Shown piece after piece: positions 35,367-47,779 of a stretch of 64,000 nucleotides of DNA. Within the stretch, counting starts at the first letter, position 1. Every line of letters begins with the position of its first letter. A model generated the notes under the pieces. It was not told the DNA's origin. It saw only the letters and a program-made list of their open reading frames with translations, and searched no databases. Position numbers and translations under genes: made by a program. This DNA is from Larus michahellis (Eukaryota > Chordata > Aves > Charadriiformes > Laridae). The stretch lies in assembly GCF_964199755.1 (NCBI RefSeq), contig NC_133896.1, positions 177,867,092-177,931,091 of the forward strand, given 5' to 3'.

Positions 35367-38300
35367 GTGGGTGGCGGACAGGGTGTGTGTGTGGGGGTGG
35401 CGTCTCTGTAGGGGGTGGCGAACGGGTCCCCGCGCCGGTCTCCGGCCGCTCAGAGTGGGTCTTGCCCTCGCCCCTTTCCGCGGCCTGCAGGGCCCTGAGC
35501 CGGCTCTTAATTAATGCATCCTGCGGAGATGACTACGTCTTGCAGTTGCTTAAGGATTTAGCGCATAGCAATTTCTTTTTACTTCATGTTATACATAATG
35601 CCCAAAATATCCGGGTAATGCTAGTATCTTTAGACTCGTGTGACTCTTCTTGGTTTTTTTTTAATTAACTCTTAAGTATGCTGGCTGAATACGAGCCAGC
35701 CTGTGTCCAGGTGGCCAAGAAGGCCAACAGCATCCTGGCCTGTACCAGGAATAGTGTGGCGAGCAGGTCTGGAGAAGTGATCAGTCCCTCTGTCCTTAGC
35801 ACTGGTGAGGCCCTGCCTCAAATACTGTGTCCAGTTTTGGGCCCCTCACTACAAGAAAAACACTGAGATTCTGGAGCGTGTCCAGAGAATGGCAACAAAG
35901 CTGGTGAGGGGACTAGAAAACAAGTCTTATGAGGAGCAGCTGAGGGAGCTGGGGTTGTTTAGCCTGGAGAAAAGGAGGCTGAGGGGAGACCTTATTGGTC
36001 TGTACAACTACATGAAAGGAGGTTGTAGCGGGGGGGGTGTCAGTCTCTTCTCCCAAGTAACAAGCCATAGGACAAGGGGAAGTGGCCTCGAGTTGTACCA
36101 GGGGAGGTTTAGGTTAGATATTAGGAAAAATTTCTTCACCAAAAAGGTTATCAAGCATTGGAATAGGCTGCCCAGGGACGTGGTTGAGGCATCATCCCTG
36201 GAGGTATTTAAAAGACGGGTAGACACGGTGCAGAGGGATATGGTTTAGCGGTGGTTTTGTCAGTGTTAGGTTGATGGTTGGACTCAATGATTTGAAAGGT
36301 CTCTTGCAATGTAGATGATTCTATGATTAATTTAGAATAACATTTTTTACCATCTGTATATATATACACTTGCTGTTCTTTCTTGATGTTTGAAGTGGTT
36401 AATGCAAGTTAATGTTACCTGGCTCTGCATCTTGGATTTAAACTGTGGGGGAAGGAGGTATGTGGGAGGGAGAGGGAGGACAGACCCTATGGTGCTGTAA
36501 CTGGCAGCACCTGAACAGCATCGTAACCCCAATGTCTTGTTCCTGTGGATGGTTCATGTCAGAAAACCAAAATAAATTACTAAACAACAAAAAACACAGC
36601 GAAAAAGTTTTGAGAAGGGCAGACGACATTACAGAATTAGAATAGTTTCTGATACAAAAAAATGGTGCTCTTTTGGGGTAGGCAATGTGAGAGAAGTGAC
36701 ACTGGGAGTAGGGGGAAATATTTCAGAAATTTATAAGCCATGAAAAATATGAGCAGGGTGAGTAAAGATCAGGTGTTCACTTTCTCTCCCAGCCTGAATA
36801 TGAGGAATCGAAGCTGGTAGGTTCAGGAGGTGTTTCTGAGCAATGTGTAACATGAAACTCTGGAATTCCATGGAATTGCTATGTCAAAAACTTGCATGGA
36901 TTTCAGGCAGAGTGGAAAGCTGCCAGGAAATCCCCTGAGGGTTCTTAAATACGAAGACTTTCTCTGGAAATCCCCTAATGAAAGACTAGAAGCTAGGGAA
37001 AGTGTTCAGGGGGATATTGCTTTGCATTTCTTATTTGCTCACGATCTTCCCTTCTATTATAGTTATGGCTACTGTTAACATAAGGGTTCTTCAGTGAAGA
37101 CCTCCATGAGTTGAACTGGTGTAAAAATTGGTGTTTCAGCTGCTGGTCTACCCGCTCTGACCTGTTGCTGGAGGCAAGGCAGGATTATCAGGACTATTAT
37201 GGCTGCTCTGATGCTTCAAGAGGATAAGAGCATTCTGTGCACCTGCAGAGAGATTTGTTTGGGACGGACAGTGATACTAAGTTCTTGTAACTGTACTTGA
37301 TACCTACCCTCTCTCCACTTCTGCAGGAGTGCTTTAGATGGGAGGGATGATGTACAGAATTAAAGACAAAGTAAGGCTTTTGAGAACTGCTATGGAAGGT
37401 ATACTAGCCTTCAGATTTAGTAGCCGAGGCTTCCTGTGTAACAATGTGTATATTTTATTTAGGATGGACATTGGTAATTTAATCTCTTCCTGAGGTCACG
37501 TTTTTTAGAAGAAAACAAATTTTCATTAATTTAAAAATACAGTTGATCTTCTAAGATTTACTTGAGGAGAATCTTAGAAGTACCCTCATGTTGAACTTGT
37601 ACTGCACTCAATAAATAAATTGTTTCAGTTTTTTTTACTGTTCAAATAACATTAGTCTTTTGAAATTTCCATTGTAAGAATATTTATTTAAAGTGCTTTG
37701 GTGAAGTAACTGAAAATGTCAAGCACTATGATAGCTGTGTCCATGTAATCAGATTTTTCTTGACGAGGGCCCATCATAATGAGTAGGAAAAGTATTTTTA
37801 GGATTGTTTTTTTTAGACCTTTTAAAATAGAACTTGAAATGGGTGTTGCATCTTAACTTACTGCGTAAAAAATAAGGACCTAATGGAAGTAAATGGTTGG
37901 TATTAAAAAAGGTATTCTTTTATGTCTTTAGTAGTTTAGACACTTAATATGCTTAATCTAGAATGTTAGATATAAATATTTAGCAGCTGTTTTCTGCAAA
38001 ATTGTTAAGAGCTCAGATTTTTTTTTGTGGGGCAACTGCTACATCTCCCTGCCAAAGATGCTTCCTCAACACCTAAAGCCATTTTCTATTAGAAACTAGT
38101 GACCACAACTCTTGCTGACATAGGAAATTGGAACTTACCTTTAATTAGATTTCCTGCTCTACCTTCAAATACATAACATGCTTAGTAAATGTTATGATAA
38201 ACTTTAAATGGTTAAAGTAAGAATTGTTCATTTCTGGGAAGTTATCAGTCTTAGTTTTATAGCTCTTAATGTTCAATGGCATTTTATTGCAAACGCATCA

Positions 38301-41300
38301 ATTTGTTGTTGCTTTATCTGGCTGTTGGAAATGCTTTTGTGTGGACAGGGTGTGCACCCATGTAATGTGTTCGGAACAGTTTGCTTTCAAGCCAGTGGGA
38401 ACAGAAAGCCTCGTAGAGAAGGAAAGTCCCCTTGTGGCTTGTGGCCAGCGCTTTGGTCTGACAAACTGCTTTCAAGTCTTAAACTTGTGCTTATTCTTAA
38501 TCCAAACTATGTGTGTGGGCTTCAAGGGTATTTATCACACCTAGAGGTTCTTTTCATAGCATCTGACATTACCCTGTGACTTCAGTGGAATTGACTGGAT
38601 ACGTTAGGCCTTTAGTGTGTTGGCCCAGGTAAGTGTGACTCTGAGGATGTGCTGCAGTATGTCTTTGGTATACCAAAGTAGAATATTTTCATAGCTGTCA
38701 AGCAGACAGTAGTCACTTGCCATGATGCTTTTACATGGTGAGAAAGGCATTCTACTTCACTTTCTTGTAGCTTGGGGGAGGTTTGATTACAGAAACAGTG
38801 TGAATAACATCTGTACAAAATCAACCTGTGTTGCTAAAGGCTTAGCCTCAGGATGGAGATTACAGCAGCAATCAGGAAAAAAATCTCAGTAAGCTGTTCT
38901 GTTAGATATATAATAAACTGTTTATGAGAATAAAAAAAAAGAAGGGTGGATGTGCGTGCTTCCAGGGAAGATTTGGAAGGAGAGAGAGAGACATCTTTGT
39001 TTTTGCACAAAGCTGACTGGAATCTCCTCCAAAAGGTTTCATACTGATGTGTGGTGCTGCTTTTGATTCAGATCATGTAAAAATCAAATAGTATTGCTTA
39101 TGCTTAAATCAGTGTTAATGTTAGACCTAAAGCCAGGTTTAGCTATGGAAGGATGTGACTATAAATCTCCTGACATTCTCCATAAAAGCTTTAAGAACGT
39201 GCTTCCAGTCCATTTTATTAGGACTTTGTCAGTATCTGGAGTTCAGAAGCACACATTATTCTTATAGCCTACTTCTTACATAGTTGGCAAGCATGTTAAT
39301 TATTTAATTCTTCACTTATTTTTTTATTTTTCAAAACCCATTTTCCAGTACTAAGTTTGCTGAACCAGAAAAGCATTGTATTTATGTTAGAAGCTGTGGC
39401 TTCTAGATTATGCTGGAAGGCTGAACATGAATGCTGCTGTTGAGGTTCAGACTGCAAGAGCTTTCCACAACTGCAGTGTTCACAGACTCTACAGTAGAAA
39501 TTAAATGTTGATGAATAACACTTTCAATCATTGAAATTTCATAGTCTACAGGGACTAAAGTGCTTTCATTTTTTTTGTTGCAGTTCTGTTTGAGATTTCA
39601 AGAATATTAAACACTGGCTTGGATATGGAGACGTTGTCTATTTGTGTGCGGCTTTGTGAACAGGGGATAAATCCAGAAGCATTATCATCTGTTATTAAAG
39701 AACTGCGTAAGGCTACAGAAGCTCTAAAGGTAATGCTTATTCTTAAAAAGCATGTACATTTGTTTTTAAGAGTTGGATCTATGTCCAACTTGCTATACTT
39801 CAATTTGTAAATTGTACTTTAAGATATGACTCACTTTTAAATCAAGGAAATCAACTGTTCCATAGGAAAGGCAGTGAATACCACTAAACGTGACATGAAG
39901 TAAGAAATGGTACAAATAAAATGTTTTCAGAAATAATTAGATTAACTCTTTTGAAGGAAAAAAACCAACCAAAATCTACATATTTTTATTGTGGGCATTT
40001 GTAGCCACCATCTGCCCCCTTATCTGCATCATATCACAAATAGATTGCTGTTTTCTCCTTTAACCCATATCACCTCATTTCTACAACCTCAGGTCTAATA
40101 GTATACAGTAGTAGTTGTGATCAGGTACATGTAGCTTGGTAATGTGATCTTCACATATTTCTTTTAGCGCTCTCTCCAAAGGCAAACAAGAGGGGATTTC
40201 ATGGTGTGTGTGTGTGTATATATATATATATACACACAGGTATATATATCAGACATGAACAAATATATATATATAGGGCTCTTCATAATTTAGCATTTAC
40301 CTGTTTAGTAGAGAAGGCAATTATGGTTTAAACCAAATCCTCACTTGCCTTTTAAAGGATTTTCATTCTTTACTGTCTACTTAAGCATCAAGATTTCTTT
40401 TCCGCTGTATTTTATATCTGTTTATTTCTGGGGAGATGGAAGGGAAACTGATATCTAGCCTGCCTGTCTTTGTTCTGGAATACTGCATTCTGATTCTTAG
40501 AAGATTCGACTTAACAGATTTTTGACTAGAGGGATGCTAGTCAGGGCTATTTTTCACTGGTTTTCAAGTTTTTTACTTCATTTTTAACTTAACATTTCTT
40601 TGTACTCATGCATATTTTATATTTGTGTACATGCTTAAATGTGTGCATACGTATATATTTAACTGTGTGTATATAAGTAACTGAGGGCTGGTTTACTACT
40701 TCCTTTGCTTTTACTGGTTTATCGTTCCTATTGCTACCCTTTGCCTGTTTGTCCCATAACTGGCTTAAAATTTATCAATGTCAGTCTTCAACAAGTGTAC
40801 CTTGTTGGCTGGGTTCAATTATTGAGTAATAAAAATACTTACTGATGACCATGATCAAATAATTGGCAGTATGATTTATGCAGTTATGATTAGTGTCATT
40901 CTTCTAAGTTTTGTGTCAATAATTTATCTGTATGAGTGGGAGTAGTAATTACTATAAACTGTATGAAGTAGTAAACTCCAAAGGAAAAAAAAATTATGCA
41001 TTTGAGCACTTCTTGAAAGCATTAGGGTAAAATGTACAGCATGCAAGCGGCTCAGATAAAGGATATACAATTTAATACAAGCAAACAGTAATGGCTATGT
41101 TAATAATGGCTAATGGCAGCTGACAGTATTATTTTTTTTTTAAATTGAAGTATTCATTAAAGAACAAAGCTACACATCTTATTTTCATAAATAGCTTATT
41201 TTTAGACTTTAAATTTCTCTAGGTAAATTAAAATAGTTATACAAAAGGATTTCGTGTAATCTAAGTGGCGTCTACTTCTGGTGACTTGCAATACATTTTT

Positions 41301-41339
41301 TTTTTCTGTTTACAGGCTGCTGAAAATATGACAGGCTGA
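35318..41339 (+). CDS. MZT1: MZT1 (MOZART1), gamma-tubulin ring complex subunit, 3 coding exons
   Basis: MZT1 binds the N-terminal regions of GCP proteins, promotes gamma-tubulin ring complex assembly and recruits it to centrosomes and spindle poles. Exons 35318-35366, 39584-39729 and 41316-41339 join to 219 nt, which gives 72 residues plus TGA. The protein reads [20 protein letters not shown], then [40 protein letters not shown] and TEALKAAENMTG. From LNAVRETMD onward it is nearly identical to human MZT1 (82 residues); the difference is a shorter Ala/Gly-rich N-terminus. The ATG has the context GTCGCCATGG, close to ideal Kozak. Intron 1 (4.2 kb) holds a CR1 fragment. Confidence 0.97.
35683..36328 (+). 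mobile_element. CR1 LINE 3' fragment with frameshift, MZT1 intron 1
   Basis: The fragment starts near 35,683 (AATACGAGCCAGCCTGTG) and encodes the end of CR1 ORF2: [20 protein letters not shown], then, after a frame change near 35,780, [20 protein letters not shown] to [13 protein letters not shown] with a stop at 36246-36248. It ends in GATGATTCTATGATT at about 36,328. Compared with the 18-kb copy it has a one-base insertion (ATCAGTCCCTCT against ATCGTGCCTCT). Confidence 0.92.
36329..39583 (+). other. Rest of MZT1 intron 1, no feature recognised
   Basis: AT-rich intron sequence after the CR1 fragment. A few open frames under 125 codons (for example 38208-38579) show no known domain or splice context. 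Confidence 0.6.
39584..39729 (+). CDS. MZT1: MZT1 exon 2 ([18 protein letters not shown]...)
   Basis: The acceptor TTTGTTGCAG ends at 39583 and the donor GTAATG starts at 39730. The 146 nt hold the whole conserved three-helix core through [11 protein letters not shown]. Confidence 0.98.
40204..40276. repeat. (GT)n(TA)n(CA)n microsatellite with perfect palindrome
   Basis: GT repeats pass into (TA)8 and then CA repeats. Positions 40211-40238 are a perfect 28-nt inverted repeat, TGTGTG(TA)8CACACA. Further TATATA tracts follow at 40241-40248 and 40263-40275. It lies in MZT1 intron 2. Confidence 0.9.
41316..41339 (+). CDS. MZT1: MZT1 exon 3 (AAENMTG, stop)
   Basis: The acceptor GTTTACAG ends at 41315. 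Seven codons are followed by TGA at 41337-41339. Human ends AAENMTS. Confidence 0.95.
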   Translation, partial: AAENMTG

Positions 41340-41865
41340 CATGGGAGAAGACTTCTGTGTGAGAAGAATGCCAGGTTAAAGTTAACAGAGGCTTTTAAGA
41401 TTGCCGCTATTCAGCAAAATAAGCGTGTGTGCGAAGGTTTCAGAATATGTCTGTAATCTGGAAAAGGATCATGTCTAGAATAGGTTTGAAAAGTTTTTAA
41501 ATAAGTTCACGAATAAGCTCGTTACTTGTTATTTTTGTGAACTATGTGTGAATGTAGTGCAATTACTCTTCTTTGGCATCCTGTATTTTTTAAACCATCT
41601 GAGATACTGCACACTTGCTGAACTTAATAGTGCGTAGCAACAAATATTGTCACGATGAGTATAGCTTGTTAGTGCATCCTTTAGAAGTGCTAATATGTCC
41701 TGGTTTTTATCTTTTGTGTTGATGAGAAACTGCATGTACAATTTTAGTTTTGCTTTATGGACCAGACATGAACAAAGCCCATCCTGACTTTATTTTAATT
41801 AGAGTAAGGGTAGTGACTTAAGTCTCAATCTGAAAGTAAGAAATAAAGCACTTTTGATAATGTAG
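41340..41865 (+). other. MZT1: MZT1 3' UTR with poly(A) signal
   Basis: AATAAA at 41842-41847 follows the stop by about 500 nt and is followed by a T-rich element. The transcript end is expected near 41,860-41,870. Other sites further downstream cannot be excluded. Confidence 0.6.
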
Positions 41866-41869
41866 CTAA

Positions 41870-44849
41870 TGAATTGTCTTTTTGATTCAAATTGCTGGAA
41901 AAAGTGGTTTTTAACTTGAATAACAAAGGAACTTCAGTTATCCATGCAGAAATGTATGTAGATTTAAATTCTAGATTACATGGAATGTTTTACCTAGTTC
42001 AGATGCTATGTTTTTACATTTGTTCTGACTACTAGACCTAAAAATATTAAGGCTATATTGTTACTGCCTAGTCAAAGCATATATGAGAAGCATCAGATTT
42101 GGTTAATGGGAATCAATGAGTCTGAAAACAATCATTTGGTATGGGAATATCTTCTCATTCAGCACTAGGAGTCTTTACTGATGCCAAAATAAGTGTTTAC
42201 AGTGTATACAGTAAACTGTTTATCATGTTACTTTCCAGTAAATATCCTTGCATCCAGCAATTCTACTTCATAAGAAAATGGTTTCTTGTGTATTCTTCAT
42301 CTGCTGTTTCAGCTTTTTTGATTTTTTTTTTCGTTAGCATAGTTTCAAGGTGTGGTGCTAATGGGACCTAAAGTAACCTCCAAGGTTAATAGGGTGGAGC
42401 ACATGTGGAAATGAACCTGGAATCTTAGTTAAGCCAAATGTTATATTTGTGCAGAGGAAAAAAGTTCTTTCTACTTTAAGAGTTTACATTGCATGTACTT
42501 TAGGTCATAGCTCTACAAAATGTGATCAAGGAGGCTAAGTATTTCATATTGCTGGTAGAGAGAATAGAAAAATATTTATATTATGCTGAATCACTTACCA
42601 GTATTTCCAGTTAGCCATGCCAAAAAATCATTCCAGGAGGATGCTGTGAAAACTTCTGGATAACCAGAATAAATAACCAGTAAGCTGGGGGTCTTTTAAG
42701 TAGTATCATTTTGCTCACTCACAAACCCTTAAAAACCTTGTAAACTGATGTTGTAACTTCAGATTTATAACTTTTGAATACTGGGTGTAATTTTTTTTTT
42801 TTTAAACATTAAGGTATCCCTAGTATGAAAAGATATCAACCATGAAATTTATCCTAGGGAATCTGAAAAGTCAGTAAAAGGCCATGAAAACACCAGGTCA
42901 GATCAATCCAAAGTCGCAATTAGCTCTTTTACTTAATTTTATCTAGACTCAGTGCTACATTTCAAAAATGAGAAAAGACTGGGGAGCATTCTTGCTGTTT
43001 TCAGGAGTCACATCTAAGTCTACGAGTTCTCACTTGTGAAACCTGAACTCTGAAAGTTTTCTGTAATCTATTGCAAATGTGTCCAAAATAATTATGAAAT
43101 CCTATCAGAGTGCATGTTGCTGCTGGTGCTTTTCCTTTCTTCCATTGCCAGATCTTTGGGCAATACAGGAATTGTGATGACTTCCCTTGAATGTCACTCT
43201 CTTGATTACTTTGCAGTTATGTATTTCCAGGGTTTTTTTTCTAACTCATTCGCTTGGTTTCAGTTTTGGTTCTATGTCCTTGAAATGCTTAAAACCAGCT
43301 TGCAAATGCAATATGAAAACAATTTGTATATAATTCTTGATCTGTCTGGTAAGTTAACACCTACCATTTTACCACTAATAAACTTACTGGTTTTATGCAG
43401 TCAGACATTTGATGGTAGATGATTTGTCATGCAGAATTATAGAAGCGGGGCATGGTTTTGACATTCAGAAACCTAATTTGACAGATATAAAACTAAAAAT
43501 GCATCATTTTCATTATTACATGGAACTAAATGGTAACATTGGTTATGCTTAATAATTCATATTTACAAAATGAAATGCAAACCTTATAAGATTGAATATT
43601 TAGCATGTTTGGTCTGAAAGCAGGGAAGAGATGTTTCTTAAACTTGGCAGATCCATGGTCACCCAGAAAGTCTATATACCTTGCCTCAGTATATTTGGCA
43701 GAGTTTCTTTCAAAATACTTGGTGGAACAAATGTGATTAGGAATTGGTGTAACAGAACTACAGATTGCTTTTGATTTAGGGTACGATCGAGAACAAATAC
43801 AAGAAATATTTTTTTTCCTCCTCCTGGTAAGGAAAAAGAAAAAATATTTAAAAATCCCTCTAATAGGAAGTTTCATACTGGAAATGTTTCTGTGCTGTAA
43901 AATAAAAATCTATCACTTTATTAGCATCCCTACTTTGTGAACCTGAGTGCATTGATGGCTGAAAAGCCTTGGTTGCATTTGTAGCATGCTATCTTCTGCT
44001 ACATTAAACTGTAAGAAGCCAAGCAAACAGCACGTGCTTTTCCTCTGTGCTCCTTACTTACGTGCTCTTGAAAAGATAAACATAGGAATAGCTATACAGG
44101 TCCTGACCAAAGGTTTTTCTAACACAATAGCCTCTTGTAGTCAAAAGCAGATGCCTAAGGAAGGATAGGAACAATGCAAGCACATTTGGCTCTCTTCCTT
44201 CTGTGTTCTCCCGGCTTCCAAGTGTCTTCTATTCCAGGCTTTCCTGAACATCATATGGTTTGTCTATTTAGTAATCCCCAATGCTGCTTTTTCCAGTACT
44301 TACCCAGTTTCCCTTGGACTATGTACGCTTCCTGAATAAGAGCAACCTTTATCAATCAATGCTTATTGCATAAAGAATTGCCACTTCTTATTTGGGTGAA
44401 CGTGATTTTTACTAGCTTAATTTAATGTTCCCTGTGCAGTAAACTTTTACCAGTCATGCTTGTGGCAGTCATGATTCTGCACGTGTATAACATTCACCTT
44501 TAAATTTCCTCTTTTCTAAACTGAAATGTGTTAGCTAGCATATTCCATGTCTGACTAAAGACATAGAATAGCATCTCTATTGTCTTTTGAAACTCTTCTG
44601 GGTCTCGTTATTTCCTGGAAACAAAACTGCATGTAGCATTAGCTGTGTAGTTAAGTACTGGCCTATTTGTTTACTTTCTCATTCTTAATTCATTTCCTAG
44701 TAACTCATAATACTTGACTTTGGTTTTTTTAGTTTGAACTGATTACTGAGCTGTTCTTATGGCACTATCTGTCATAACTGAAGGATCTCACTCTTGAGTG
44801 GTAATGATAAGCTCAAAGGCTCTTGTTTCATATGTGAAACTACAGTTGT
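41870..44849. other. Intergenic, start of gene desert
   Basis: AT-rich DNA without a recognisable gene. The longest frames (43114-43422 on + and 43526-43876 on -) have low-complexity hydrophobic or Lys/Ile-rich composition and no family similarity. Confidence 0.6.
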
Positions 44850-45240
44850 TTGTTTCCATGTGTATCCCCTTTTATTTATCTATGCTGAGTTGTGACTGCC
44901 ATTTTATTTCCTAATCAGTCTTACATGTCTTTCTGCAGTTCTTCACAGTTTGCCAGTAGTCTTAATACCCTCGCTAACTTTATCATTGGCAAATTTTGTC
45001 TCTCTGTTCCCTTTTTGAGGTTAACTATGAATAGGTTGAGCAGCACGTGGCCTAGCAAAGACCGCAGAGTGCCACTGGTGACCTATGGCAGGAACTGACT
45101 GTTTATTCCCATTCCTTCTCAGTGATTGTGGATAAAGTGCAGTCCTGCATAAGTTTCTCATTCTTACACTGAGCATCTTTAGTGTCACGTATAGCATAAC
45201 CATGAGAGCTCAATGAATCATGAATACAATCTTGCAGAGA
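44850..45240 (-). mobile_element. Ancient CR1-type LINE fragment
   Basis: TTTCTGCAGTTCTTCACAGT, TCATTGGCAAATTTTGTC and AACTATGAATAGGTTGAGCA follow the order seen in antisense copies of old sauropsid CR1 elements (the region encoding the C-terminal part of the reverse transcriptase). It is highly diverged with no frame. The call rests on remembered consensus wording, not an alignment. Confidence 0.55.
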
Positions 45241-47779
45241 GCATGGCATTCTAGGTAACTTTCAGGTTCCGTACATTTGTAATCGTATAATTACATTTTA
45301 GAAATATAAACTTAAGCAAGAAAATAACTCTACAGGAGAACAAAAAGACAAGTCATATGATCCTGAAGTCTTTATCATAACATGAGGGAGTTTTTGTTTC
45401 TTAGGCAATTATGTTAAACAAAAAAAAAATCTGTTAAAAAAAATAAAAATGTTGGATGATGATCAGTCCAAGACACTTGACCTAATAGATCTGTGTCCAT
45501 GACATGTGCGTAAATATATATATTTGTCAGCTAATATTCTTTCCCACCTCCTGGTCTCCAGCTGAGCAAATACTCATTCCTAGGCTTGCTTTTTGAGTCA
45601 CTCAGCTAGTTCCCTCTGAGATGAACTTGAATGCTGTTGTGAGCACACTTTACCCTGGCAGGCCGCACCAGGTTGGGTCCTTCCATTCTTCCCCAACACT
45701 TTTCACCTTCAAACGCTCCCAACTACTTTTGCATGCTTACAGTTTCATGCTATGAAACCCTGCAGCCCTCATTATTTGAATATACTTTGAATTAAAAGCA
45801 CAAAAATTGACAACAACCTAAGAATCAGCAGCGACCCATGACAAAATGCTCTGTAGTGTGGCTGTAGACAGCCTACTTTGAAGAGAGCCAGCGCCGAACA
45901 GTGGGGCCTTACAGTACTGTGCGTGACCTGAGCTAGGGACTTAGGCATGCCTTTAGTAGTGGAGACTCAAATCTTTGAACCACAAATAACACTTTTAATT
46001 AAAGTTTGGAAAACAGAATTCCAACGGATGAAGGGCGTGGCAAAGTAATTTCAACCTATAAAAGAGCAAGGGTGATAGCAGACTTGAGGACCAGTCACCT
46101 AGCATCAGCGCTAGCAAACAGTGAACCAGGGGAACCTGAGATTTTATCAGCAAAGAATGAAAGACAGAAAAATGTACTGAATTCCATTTGAACATTGTTT
46201 TGTGGAAGTGTTAGTGGGCTAGTTTTTTGTTGTTTATGGGTTTACATGCGAGATGTAGTATAATTTGATTTATGCAGGACAATTTTCACTTAAAACACAC
46301 CATTGGTATTGTTCAGTAAAAACACAAATGTACTGTGGTGTTACCTGTTTTGCTGTCTTGTTACCTTGGGACTGAGATTTGAGGGGAAAAAAAAACAAAC
46401 AAACCAACCCAAAACTTTTAAAAATGTAAAAAACAAAATCTCAGTCCTTGAAAAATGGTGAATTGAGAAAGTTGGTTTTTTTCAAGCATCAGCTACATAA
46501 ACAGCTACTTAAGTGTGAGGGGTGTGTGAAGTTGTAGGAAGAGTTCCTGTTAGATAAAGAAAATAAGTTTATGAACTAGCAATAGTGAAGTAAAGCCATA
46601 GTGCTGTCTGATTATTGCTTCCAGGCCCGCTGCAAAGAGATACTGCGAGAATGTTGTAGAGACACAAGGATAATTTAAATGAAAGCCATAAAACTGTTTC
46701 GGGACTGGAGAACAAGCCTGATGAGGTGGGAAAGAACTCAGGAGCGTGCGGGTTCTCAAAAAGAAGTTGAGAAGAGGCACTGTGACCATAGGTATGCCCT
46801 TGAACATGGCAGGAGGCCTTGTGGCTACATCTTTTTAACCTGACAGAGAAAATGAGAATACAAGATCCACTAGCTGGTATTAGACAAATCATACCTTAAA
46901 AATTGGGCGCAACTTCCCAGGAGTGAAGGTAAGTAAACTTTGACGCGGCGTACTAAGGAAATGGCAAACTGGCTACTGCTTGATGTTAAAACAGAATTAA
47001 GGATACTTCTAAAAGACACGGTTTATTCCAGTTTCTGGGGACAAGTCAACAGTACCTCTCTGCAGGGTGCCAGGCATGCTGGCTGTAGCAGTTCCTTCTG
47101 ACTGCAGAGCCCATGAAGGGCAGTGTAAAACAGCTCTAAGTAAAAGTAGCGTGAAGAAAATTTAGGAATATTTAGGATGAATATCAGTGATGTTTCTGTC
47201 AGTAAGATAAATGGAAGCCTGGTTTCCAAGACATTTAAATGTTACCTGATAAAAAAAACCCAAACAACACAACTATTAATTATCTGAACTAGCAATCTGG
47301 AATATATTGAGCCTGAGCACTTTTATTATCACTTTATAAATATTCCTATTTTCTCACCTCAGATTCTTACATGTAAGGAGAGACCAGTTCATGAAAATGG
47401 ATCTCTGAAAGAGCTCAAAGGTGTCATTATGTGGGCCAGGGGGAGTTTAACGCTGGAGTGTAACTTTCAGTGAAGGAGATGGAAAATGCTGGAGCAGAGG
47501 AGGTGGCACGTGGTCCTGCTGCGGTTCCCTGAGGGAGCAGCTGGGAGGACCTGGAGAAGCGGGGAAGGAGGCCATGGGAGGGTGATGAGGCTGGGGGACA
47601 TCCAAGCTTGGTTTTATTTGATTATTTTATCTGTACACCAGATCCAAAATTGGTATGTTTGAAGATAGTGACAGGTCTTCCTCTTTAACAGACGAGATGC
47701 AGGAAAGAGAGACGAGGCTCAATAGGTGGTCATATTACCCTACTCCCCACCCACAGGTTCAGTCCCTTTAACAACAGAC
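45241..47779. other. Intergenic, unassigned apart from a decayed CR1
   Basis: No gene was recognised. The GC content rises from about 47.4 kb toward the poly(A)-tailed block. Short frames such as 46569-46892 (-) overlap the decayed CR1 and are not credible genes. Confidence 0.5.
46590..46830 (+). mobile_element. Decayed CR1 fragment
   Basis: GGGACTGGAGAACAAGCC, then TGATGAGGTGGGAAAGAACTC and AAAGAAGTTGAGAAGAGGC, follows the CR1 segment that encodes [15 protein letters not shown]...EKRRLRGD, with many indels. Confidence 0.5.

Larger units (their letters stand above)
34420..35520. promoter_or_regulatory. CpG island at the BORA/MZT1 divergent promoter
   Basis: GC content and CpG density rise abruptly at about 34.42 kb and fall after about 35.5 kb, in sharp contrast to the AT-rich flanks. 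The island covers the putative BORA exon 1 and MZT1 exon 1. GC boxes (CCGCCCC) occur on both strands, and the GC-rich DNA leaves long chance frames on both strands. Confidence 0.9.

Noticed and set aside
34722-35411. A 229-codon + frame, and overlapping frames of 70-190 codons, at the CpG island
   Set aside because: Stop codons are rare in GC-rich DNA, the frames overlap on both strands, and the translations are Pro/Arg/Gly-rich without any domain. They overlay the BORA exon 1/MZT1 exon 1 promoter.
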